5,358 nt of DNA, from positions 1-5,358 of the forward strand of contig CAMLOC010000299.1 in the NCBI GenBank assembly GCA_946481465.1. Reading direction: 5' to 3'. Shown piece by piece: positions 1-4,958 of this stretch (the stretch's first letter is position 1; each line of letters starts with the position of its first letter). This DNA comes from an uncultured Shinella sp. Lineage in GTDB: Bacteria; Pseudomonadota; Alphaproteobacteria; Rhizobiales; Rhizobiaceae. The notes beneath the pieces were generated by a model. The model ran no database searches, was not told the DNA's origin, and worked only from the letters and a program-made list of their open reading frames with translations. A program made the translations under genes and the position numbers.

Positions 1-2
1 AG

Positions 3-638
3 GGAATGACCCCCGGGCGCGTCTGGGCGATCGTCATGGTCGCCATCCTCCACGCCCTCATCGGCTATGCGTTCGTCACCGGCCTTGCCTATAAATTCGT
101 TAAGAACGTCCAGGAGGATCTGAAGACCTTCGACGTCCAGGAGGCGCCGCCGCCCGAAGAGGAGCCGCCGCCCCCGCCCGATACGCCGCAGCCGCCGCCG
201 CCGGTCACGACGCCGCCGCCGATGCAGCGCTTCGAGAACCTCCCGCCGCCGCCAGTGGCCGCGCCGCCACCGCCGCCCGTCCCGGCGCCTTATGTTCCGC
301 CGGCCCCGCCGGCGCCGCCGGCTCCGCCGCCGCCGCCTCGCACCGTCGAGCCGGCCCGCGCCCGCGCGAACCTGGCATCCTACGTCTCGAACGACGACTA
401 TCCCGCGTCGGCCCTCCGCAACGAGGAACAGGGCACGACCGGCTTCCGCCTGACCGTTGGCCCGGATGGCCGCGTCAGCAACTGTGTGGTCACCTCGTCG
501 AGCGGCTCGTCCGCGCTCGATGCGGCCACGTGCCGTCTGATGCGCAGCCGCGCCCGGTTCACGCCGGCGCGCGACAATACCGGCGCGTCCACCACGGACA
601 CGGTGAACAGTCGTATTACCTGGCGGATCCAGGGATAG
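3..638 (+). CDS. tonB: Energy transducer TonB (5' end probably outside the window)
   Basis: TonB is anchored in the inner membrane and passes proton-motive energy from ExbB/ExbD to outer-membrane receptors. Numbering from the ATG at base 6, residues 6-29 form one membrane segment containing His16, which matches the essential membrane histidine of TonB; the serine four residues before it in E. coli is Val here. Residues 47-111 are a proline-rich spacer that would span the periplasm. Residues 120-210 are the C-terminal domain, with the YP pair (132-133), an SSG turn (165-167), an LD pair (171-172) and an RFTPA block (184-188). Cys160 and Cys176 could form a disulfide. The purines AGGGA abut the ATG at base 6, too close to serve as its ribosome site, and the frame stays open to base 3, so the native start is probably a few codons upstream. 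It is the first visible gene of an operon, with 45 bp before exbB. The family assignment is firm; the exact start is not. Confidence 0.93.
   Translation, partial: GMTPGRVWAIVMVAILHALIGYAFVTGLAYKFVKNVQEDLKTFDVQEAPPPEEEPPPPPDTPQPPPPVTTPPPMQRFENLPPPPVAAPPPPPVPAPYVPPAPPAPPAPPPPPRTVEPARARANLASYVSNDDYPASALRNEEQGTTGFRLTVGPDGRVSNCVVTSSSGSSALDAATCRLMRSRARFTPARDNTGASTTDTVNSRITWRIQG
144..338 (+). repeat. CCG-rich low-complexity tract coding the TonB proline spacer
   Basis: This stretch of about 195 bases is dominated by CCG/CCC codons and encodes TonB residues 47-111, mostly runs of two to six prolines broken by Glu, Ala, Val and Thr. The N-terminal part (47-59) is also acidic, with a Glu-Glu-Glu run. 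Such tracts form extended polyproline helices that let TonB reach across the periplasm. The DNA is prone to slippage in multiples of three, so tract length may vary between strains, but no perfect long tandem unit is present. Confidence 0.75.
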
Positions 639-683
639 TTTCGATCAACCGTTTTTCACTTTTGATGAGAGGGAATTAAGACA

Positions 684-1463
684 ATGGCAGCACCAGCAGC
701 AGGCGGCGGCGAAAACCCCTATGGCCTGATGGCCGCGCTCGAACAGGGCGGCGTCATCGCCCAGATCACTTTCGGCATCATGGTCCTGATGTCGGTCGGA
801 TCCTGGTACGTCTTCTTCGTCAAGATCATCGAGCAGCAGAAGATCATCAACGAGGGACGCCGCGCCCGCACCGCATTCTGGCAATCGGCCAATTTGCGCG
901 AAGGCGCGAACAAGCTCACCAAGAACGGCGCCTATCGCCAGATCGTCGACGACGGCCTGATCGCGCAGGAGCAGCACACCAAGCTGACCGATCCGATCGA
1001 CCAGCACGACTGGATGCAGAACAGCCTCGCCCGCAGCCAGGGCGCGATCTCCGCGAAGCTCTCGACCGGCCTTGCCCTGCTCGCCACCGTCGGCTCGACC
1101 GCGCCGTTCGTCGGCCTGTTCGGCACCGTCGTCGGCATCTACCGCGCGCTGATCCGCATCGGTGCGTCGGGTCAGGCCTCGATCGACGCCGTCGCCGGCC
1201 CGGTCGGTGAGGCGCTGATCATGACCGCGCTCGGTCTCGCCGTCGCGGTTCCGGCCGTCATGCAGTACAACTGGCTGATGCGCCGCAACAAGGTCATCAC
1301 CGAGGAACTGCAGCGCTTCGCCAACGACGTGCACGGCTACATGATGTCGGGCGGCAGCGTCCGTCCGTCGGTCGCGACCGCGCGCAGCGCCGCTGCTGCC
1401 CCGGCCCGCCCGGCCGCCGGCACCGCCGCTGCCGGCACCGCCGGCGCCGCACCGAAGGCCTAA
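684..1463 (+). CDS. exbB: ExbB proton-channel subunit (MotA/TolQ/ExbB family)
   Basis: This is the channel-forming subunit of the TonB motor in the inner membrane. The 259-residue protein has three membrane segments at about 22-48, 130-156 and 172-198. The first is followed by a cytoplasmic region (about 49-128), as usual for ExbB. The conserved core is visible: Thr148 in the GLFGTVVG block, and Glu176 with Thr181 in the GPVGEALIMTALG block. These correspond to the channel residues Thr148, Glu176 and Thr181 known in E. coli ExbB. Residues 225-259 form an Ala/Pro/Thr-rich tail ending in Pro-Lys-Ala, probably flexible. The start is supported by GAGAGGGA at 667-674, nine bases before the ATG. 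TolQ is the closest alternative, but tonB lies immediately upstream and no tolA, tolB or pal is present, so ExbB is favoured. Confidence 0.94.
   Translation: MAAPAAGGGENPYGLMAALEQGGVIAQITFGIMVLMSVGSWYVFFVKIIEQQKIINEGRRARTAFWQSANLREGANKLTKNGAYRQIVDDGLIAQEQHTKLTDPIDQHDWMQNSLARSQGAISAKLSTGLALLATVGSTAPFVGLFGTVVGIYRALIRIGASGQASIDAVAGPVGEALIMTALGLAVAVPAVMQYNWLMRRNKVITEELQRFANDVHGYMMSGGSVRPSVATARSAAAAPARPAAGTAAAGTAGAAPKA
1416..1445 (+). repeat. 15-bp in-frame tandem repeat in the exbB tail
   Basis: Two adjacent 15-base units (1416-1430 and 1431-1445) share their first 13 bases. They encode Ala-Gly-Thr-Ala-Ala followed by Ala-Gly-Thr-Ala-Gly, residues 245-254 of the ExbB tail. The repeat explains part of the low-complexity C-terminus and probably arose by slippage duplication. 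Confidence 0.6.
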
Positions 1464-1471
1464 GCACGACC

Positions 1472-1528
1472 CCGGCGGAGTCATGCGGCTCCGCCGGTCG
1501 ACCATCCGCGGCCCGGCCGGCCGCGGAT
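1472..1528 (+). promoter_or_regulatory. Two tandem GC-rich hairpins between exbB and exbD
   Basis: The 86-bp gap between exbB and the first exbD holds two perfect inverted repeats. The first has a 9-bp stem (1472-1480 with 1489-1497) and an 8-base loop. The second has a 10-bp stem (1504-1513 with 1519-1528) and a 5-base loop. Neither is followed by a T run, so they are not typical terminators. A single ribosome site, AGGA at 1538-1541, follows 9 bases after the second stem and 8 bases before the exbD ATG. In an operon transcript such structures usually slow 3'-to-5' decay, mark a processing site or attenuate read-through. All three would raise ExbB relative to ExbD, consistent with the 5:2 subunit ratio known for the complex. 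The repeats are read directly from the sequence; the role is inferred. Confidence 0.6.
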
Positions 1529-1549
1529 TGACAGAGTAGGAATTGAAAC

Positions 1550-2032
1550 ATGGCAATGCAGGTCGGCGAACATAGTGATGAAGACACACCGATGTCTGAC
1601 ATCAACACGACGCCCTTGGTGGACGTCATGCTGGTGCTGCTCATCATCTTCCTCATCGCCGTCCCGGTCGTGCTGCAGAGCGTCCCGGTTGAGCTTCCGA
1701 AGGTCGACTATCAGGCGACGACGACGAAGCCGGAGAACGTGAACCTCTCGGTCCGCGCCGTGAACGGCGAGTGCGAAGTCTATTGGGACCTGACCCGGAT
1801 GAACTCCGAGCAGCTGCTCGAGCGCGCCGACGCGGAATTGCGCCGGCAGGTCGAGGCGGTCGGCGGTCCTCAGAACATCACCGACGAGAACATGCCGGAA
1901 GTGCATATCCGCGGCGACATCAACACGCCCTATCGCTGCATCGGCGGCGCCATCTTCACGATGCAGCGTGTCGGCTATGCCCGCATCGCCTTCGTGTCCG
2001 AACCGCCGCCCCGCGGCGGGGTCCGTCTGTGA
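1550..2032 (+). CDS. exbD: ExbD stator subunit, first copy
   Basis: ExbD inserts its single helix into the ExbB pore and carries the proton-accepting aspartate. The 160-residue protein has a cytoplasmic N-terminus (1-22), the family block DINTTPLVDVMLVLL (17-31) with Asp25 at the position of the essential E. coli Asp25, and a membrane helix at about 24-43. A periplasmic domain covers about 45-160 and ends in a Pro/Arg/Gly-rich tail. The ELP triplet at 48-50 follows the helix, as usual in ExbD/TolR. It is longer than the second copy, mainly because of a charged segment at about 80-115. The periplasmic part holds Cys75 and Cys130, which may pair. The start is fixed by AGGA at 1538-1541; an in-frame Met15 has no ribosome site as good. 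TolR shares this fold, but the context indicates ExbD. Confidence 0.93.
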   Translation: MAMQVGEHSDEDTPMSDINTTPLVDVMLVLLIIFLIAVPVVLQSVPVELPKVDYQATTTKPENVNLSVRAVNGECEVYWDLTRMNSEQLLERADAELRRQVEAVGGPQNITDENMPEVHIRGDINTPYRCIGGAIFTMQRVGYARIAFVSEPPPRGGVRL

Positions 2033-2055
2033 CCGGCCTGATTCAGGAGTAGAAA

Positions 2056-2484
2056 ATGAGCGCAGCAATCCTCAATCCTGAATCGGCGGAACCGATGATG
2101 GACATCAACACGACGCCGTTGATCGACGTCATGTTGGTGCTCCTGATCATGTTCATCATCACGATCCCGGTTCAGACCCACGCGGTGAAGCTCGACCTCC
2201 CGGTCAACCAGCCGCAGAACACCCCGCCGCCGGTCGATCCGGTGAAGAACGAGGTCGCGATCATGCCCGGCGACGTCGTCCTGTGGAACGGCCGTCCGGT
2301 CAACCTGACGACCCTGCGTCAATATATGCAGATCACCACGACGATGACTCCGGTGCCGGAGCTCCACCTCAAGCCGCACCCGGAAGCGCGCTACGAGATG
2401 GTCGACGAGGTGCTCGCGGTCGCCAAGCGCGCCCAGGTCACGGCCATGGGCTTCGTCGGCAACGAGGCCTACGCCAACTTCTAA
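2056..2484 (+). CDS. exbD: ExbD stator subunit, second copy (ExbD2-like)
   Basis: This is a second ExbD/TolR-family protein of 142 residues, starting 23 bases after the first copy. It repeats the signature MDINTTPLIDVMLVLL (15-30), with the proton-carrying Asp at position 24, one membrane helix (about 23-41), and LDLP at 46-49 leading into the periplasmic domain. That domain (about 50-142) differs clearly from the first copy: it has a Pro-rich linker (53-62), no cysteines, and a C-terminal AMGFVGNEAY block. Ribosome site AGGAG lies at 2045-2049, six bases before the ATG. In Xanthomonas a tonB-exbB-exbD1-exbD2 cluster is known in which exbD2 is dispensable for iron uptake but needed for a plant-related response, so separate roles for the two copies are plausible here. 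The family call is strong; whether both copies share one motor is not visible. Confidence 0.92.
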   Translation: MSAAILNPESAEPMMDINTTPLIDVMLVLLIMFIITIPVQTHAVKLDLPVNQPQNTPPPVDPVKNEVAIMPGDVVLWNGRPVNLTTLRQYMQITTTMTPVPELHLKPHPEARYEMVDEVLAVAKRAQVTAMGFVGNEAYANF

Positions 2485-2508
2485 GGCGGGCGGCCCGAGC
2501 AGAAACAG

Positions 2509-2540
2509 GAGGCGGCGCTTCGGCGCCGCCTCTTTTTTTT
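2509..2540 (+). terminator. Intrinsic terminator of the tonB-exbB-exbD-exbD operon
   Basis: A perfect 10-bp stem (2509-2518 with 2523-2532) encloses a TTCG loop closed by a C-G pair, the especially stable cUUCGg tetraloop. Eight Ts follow at 2533-2540. The element begins 25 bases after the stop of the second exbD and should end the operon transcript, separating it from the next gene. No comparable T run exists on the other side, so it acts mainly on the plus strand. Confidence 0.95.
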
Positions 2541-2635
2541 GCCCGGCTGATGCCAGGTTTGAACCTTGGCTGCGGTACAATGCGCGCGCATCAAATTGCC
2601 CGAGCAGACCGAAAGCGCATCGAAGGAGGTTTGAG
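2541..2635 (+). promoter_or_regulatory. Leader and possible promoter of the GFA-like gene
   Basis: The region after the terminator must hold the promoter of the next gene. The best -10 candidate is TACAAT at 2576-2581. No good -35 sits at 16-18 bases (CCAGGT at 2553-2558); TTGAAC at 2559-2564 resembles a -35 but is only 11 bases away. A perfect 12-bp palindrome at 2580-2591 (ATGCGC/GCGCAT) overlaps the end of this -10 and could be an operator or chance. The strong ribosome site AAGGAGGT at 2623-2630 is five bases before the ATG and settles that start. Confidence 0.3.
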
Positions 2636-2965
2636 ATGGAGGGAAGCTGCCATTGCGGCGCGGTTCGGGTGACGGTGCCGGAAGCGCCGACCTGGGTGGG
2701 GTCGTGCAATTGCTCCTTGTGCCGCAAGCTTGCCTGGCTGGTCGCTTATTATCCCGACGACGCGGCGACGGTGACCGGCGAGACAGTCCCTTATATCTGG
2801 GGCGACCGCATGATCGGCATCCATCACTGCCCAATTTGCGGCTGCGGCACGCATTGGCGGACGCTGGGAGAGGATTTCGGCAAGATGGGGGTCAATGCGC
2901 GGCTGCTGGACGGCTTCGACCCGGCGACCGTCGAGGTGCGGCCGCTCGACGGCGCGAGCTTCTGA
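2636..2965 (+). CDS. GFA/CENP-V family zinc-binding protein, function unknown
   Basis: This small 109-residue cytoplasmic protein has the cysteine pattern of the glutathione-dependent formaldehyde-activating enzyme (GFA) family. Cys5-His-Cys7 is followed by Cys24, Cys26 and Cys29 (SCNCSLCRK), then His64-Cys65, Cys68 and Cys70 (HHCPICGCG). In this fold these residues bind one structural and one catalytic zinc. No signal peptide or membrane segment is visible. True Gfa enzymes that join formaldehyde to glutathione are much longer, about 190 residues. Short members like this one are common, mostly uncharacterised, and should not be assumed to act on formaldehyde. No formaldehyde or glutathione pathway gene is adjacent. 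The gene stands alone between the operon terminator and a convergent ABC gene. The start is supported by a strong Shine-Dalgarno sequence. The family call is strong and the substrate unknown. Confidence 0.88.
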   Translation: MEGSCHCGAVRVTVPEAPTWVGSCNCSLCRKLAWLVAYYPDDAATVTGETVPYIWGDRMIGIHHCPICGCGTHWRTLGEDFGKMGVNARLLDGFDPATVEVRPLDGASF

Positions 2966-2975
2966 CCCGTTGAGA

Positions 2976-3009
2976 TTCGCCGTTCCCGATCTTCCCTGGG
3001 AGCGGCGGA
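2976..3009 (+). terminator. Stem-loop in the convergent gap after the GFA-like gene
   Basis: Bases 2976-2987 pair with 2998-3009 into a 12-bp stem that includes two G-U pairs, around a 10-base loop, starting 11 bases after the stop codon. No T run follows, so it is at best a weak terminator or a 3'-end stabiliser. The G-U pairs become A-C mismatches on the other strand, so the structure favours the plus-strand transcript. No clear terminator for the convergent ABC gene is seen in the gap. Confidence 0.4.
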
Positions 3010-3042
3010 GTGCGGCCCAGTCCCTTCGGCGCAGGCCGTGGC

Positions 3043-4827
3043 TTAAGCGGCCAGTCCCTCGAACTGGAGCCTGGCGAGCCGGGCATAGAGTCCGCCGCGC
3101 GCATTGAGCGCCTCATGATCGCCTTCCTCAACGATCCGGCCCTGGTCGAGCACGATGATCCGGTCGGCGGCGCGCACGGTCGCCAGCCGATGCGCGATCA
3201 CGATCGTGGTCCGGCCTTCGAACAGTCGTTCGAGCGACGCCTGGACCAGGCGCTCGGATTCGGCATCCAGCGCCGAGGTCGCCTCGTCGAGCAGCAGCAG
3301 GGGCGCGTCGCGCAGCAGCGCCCGCGCGATCGCGATGCGCTGGCGCTGGCCGCCCGACAGCCGCGCGCCGCCTTCGCCCAGATAGGTGTCGAGCCCCTCG
3401 GGCAGGCGCCGAAGGAATTCGGCGGCGTTGGCGGCTTCGGCCGCCTCCCACAGCGCCTCGTCGCTCGCCTCCCAGCGGCCGTAGCGCAGATTGTCGCGCG
3501 CCGAGGCTGCGAAGATCACCGTCTCCTGCGGGACATAGGCGATCCGGCCGCGCACGTCGGCCGGGTCGGCCTGCCTGAGGTCGACGCCGTCGAGGCGGAT
3601 CGTACCGGCTTCGGGATCGTAGAAGCGCTGGGCCAGGTTGAACAAGGTCGACTTGCCCGCGCCCGAAGGGCCCACCACGGCAAGCGTCTCGCCCGGTCGC
3701 ACGCTCAGCTTGAAATCGACCAGGGCACTCGTGTCGCGCCGGGTCGGATAGCGGAACGTGACATTGTCGAACTCGAGCGCGCCGCGGGCCGGCTCGGGCA
3801 GCGCGACCGGATTCGCTGGGGCCCGGATCTCCGGTACCTCCGCTAGCAGCTCGGACAATCGGCCGGCCGCGCCGGCGGCACGGAGCAGGTCGCCATAGAC
3901 CTCGGTCAAGGCACCAAGCGCGCCGGCGACCAGGGCGGCGGTCGCGACGAAGGCGGCGACCGTCCCGCCGCTGATATTGCCGGTCGCGACGCCGAAGGCG
4001 GCCTGGCGCATCATCATCGTCACGCCGCCCAAGGTCATGGCGATCACGATCGCTGTCAGGAAGGCGCGCACCCGGATCCTGCGCCGCGCCGTCGCATAGG
4101 CATTCTCGACCGCTTCCCGGAAACGCGCCGCCTCGCGCCGCTCCTGGACGAAGGCCTGGACGATCTTCATGGCGCCGAGGGTCTCGGCGACGATCGTGCC
4201 GACGTCGGCGACCCGGTCCTGGCTGTGCCGCGAAAGATTGCGCACCCGCCGGCCGAGGGTGACGATCGGCACGACGACCAGAGGCAGGCCGACGAGCAGG
4301 CCGAGCGTCAGGGTCGGCGCGAGCGTGAACAGATAGGCGATGCCGCCAATGCCCATCACGACGTTGCGTAGCGCGACCGAGACGGTGGATCCGACCACGG
4401 TCTCGATCACGGCGGTGTCGGTGGTGATGCGCGAGGCGATCTCCGAGGGTCGGTTCTCCTCGAAGAAGCGCGGCTCGAGCCGCAGCAGATTCTCCTGCAC
4501 CGACGCCCTTATGTCGGCGATCACGCGTTCGCCAAGGATCGAGACGAAATAGAAGCGGCAGGCGGTCGCCAGCGCAAGCACGCCGACGATGAAGAACAGA
4601 TAGTTGAAATGATGCGAGATGGCCGCGGCGTCCTGGCCGCCGCCGAAGCCCTGGTCGATCACGCGCCGCAGGCCGTCCGGAATCGCCAGCGTCGCCGCCG
4701 CAGCGGTCAGCAGGGCGACGCCCGCGGCCGCGATCCGCCACGGATAGCGCAGCATATGGCGCCAGACCATGCGCAGGTTGCCGATCTGCCGGATCGGCAC
4801 GGGTTCCGGACGAGAAGCGGCAGCCAT
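3043..4827 (-). CDS. ABC half-transporter with fused permease and ATPase (MsbA/ABCB type)
   Basis: This 594-residue inner-membrane exporter subunit would work as a homodimer. Residues 1-27 are cytoplasmic. About 28-315 form a type I exporter membrane domain with six helices, roughly 30-50, 74-95, 146-168, 170-192, 256-276 and 286-308. The ATPase domain (about 348-590) is complete: A-loop Tyr360, Walker A GPSGAGKST (386-394, Lys392), Q-loop Gln434, signature LSGGQ (490-494), Walker B LLLLDE (510-515, catalytic Glu515), D-loop SALD (518-521) and H-loop His546. All catalytic residues are present, so it should be active. Such proteins export lipids, peptides or drugs; nothing in sequence or context identifies the substrate, so msbA is not assigned. 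It is transcribed alone, convergent with the GFA-like gene and divergent from phaZ. No convincing Shine-Dalgarno sequence precedes the ATG at 4827; in-frame Met20 and Met25 are alternatives without better sites. Confidence 0.93.
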   Translation of the reverse strand: MAAASRPEPVPIRQIGNLRMVWRHMLRYPWRIAAAGVALLTAAAATLAIPDGLRRVIDQGFGGGQDAAAISHHFNYLFFIVGVLALATACRFYFVSILGERVIADIRASVQENLLRLEPRFFEENRPSEIASRITTDTAVIETVVGSTVSVALRNVVMGIGGIAYLFTLAPTLTLGLLVGLPLVVVPIVTLGRRVRNLSRHSQDRVADVGTIVAETLGAMKIVQAFVQERREAARFREAVENAYATARRRIRVRAFLTAIVIAMTLGGVTMMMRQAAFGVATGNISGGTVAAFVATAALVAGALGALTEVYGDLLRAAGAAGRLSELLAEVPEIRAPANPVALPEPARGALEFDNVTFRYPTRRDTSALVDFKLSVRPGETLAVVGPSGAGKSTLFNLAQRFYDPEAGTIRLDGVDLRQADPADVRGRIAYVPQETVIFAASARDNLRYGRWEASDEALWEAAEAANAAEFLRRLPEGLDTYLGEGGARLSGGQRQRIAIARALLRDAPLLLLDEATSALDAESERLVQASLERLFEGRTTIVIAHRLATVRAADRIIVLDQGRIVEEGDHEALNARGGLYARLARLQFEGLAA

Positions 4828-4958
4828 ATTTGGGGCCTAGCAGTGGCCCGACTGCCGCTCAATGGCGTGCCGGAACGGGATTCGCGACCTGTGGTTCTAG
4901 CCTATGGTCAAAACCCCTCCGCCTCCCCATAAGGGCGCGCACAGGGGGCGGAGGTACG
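4828..4958. promoter_or_regulatory. Divergent intergenic region between the ABC gene and phaZ
   Basis: These 131 bases must carry promoters for both flanking genes. Toward phaZ the best -10 candidate is TATGGT at 4903-4908, with a poor -35 (TTCGCG, 4881-4886) 16 bases upstream; a start there would fall near 4914-4916. Toward the ABC gene, minus-strand TTGAGC (4862-4857) resembles a -35 but faces only a weak -10 close to the start codon, and TTGACC (4911-4906) has no matching -10. No known operator is recognised. All promoter calls here are weak; the presence of promoters follows from the gene arrangement. Confidence 0.3.
4916..4954 (+). promoter_or_regulatory. phaZ: Hairpin that could mask the phaZ ribosome site
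   Basis: Bases 4916-4926 pair with 4944-4954 over 11 positions (ten Watson-Crick pairs and one G-U) around a 17-base loop. The 3' arm ends in GGAGG (4950-4954), the Shine-Dalgarno sequence of phaZ, four bases before its ATG. If the transcript begins at or before 4916, this GC-rich stem would hide the ribosome site and limit translation unless opened by a protein, a small RNA or another fold. If transcription starts within the loop, the structure does not exist in RNA. The pairing is read from the sequence; the regulatory role is inferred. Confidence 0.5.

Noticed and set aside
665..679. A four-codon frame (ATG to TAA) overlapping the exbB ribosome site, as a possible leader peptide
   Set aside because: It has no ribosome site of its own and is too short to distinguish from chance.
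645..1589. A 314-codon open frame on the minus strand opposite exbB
   Set aside because: It lies antisense to a clear ExbB gene, has a low-complexity Arg/Gly/Asp-rich translation with no recognisable domain, and is explained by high GC at third positions.
2037..2047. Small inverted repeat CCTG/CAGG near the second exbD ribosome site
   Set aside because: A 4-bp stem with a 3-base loop is too weak to matter.
2636..2965. Annotating the small zinc protein as the formaldehyde-activating enzyme Gfa
   Set aside because: It is much shorter than true Gfa and has no formaldehyde or glutathione genes beside it; only the family can be supported.
3010..3846. A 278-codon plus-strand frame opposite the ABC ATPase domain
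   Set aside because: The other strand carries all ABC motifs in order; this translation has no family signature and is a GC-driven shadow.
3128..4741. A 537-codon minus-strand frame overlapping the ABC gene in another frame
   Set aside because: It is very Arg/Gly/Pro-rich without motifs, as expected of an out-of-frame reading of a GC-rich gene.
4863..4886. Possible sigma-54 promoter (TGGCGTG followed by TTCGC) upstream of phaZ
   Set aside because: The invariant GG and GC elements are not at the required spacing.
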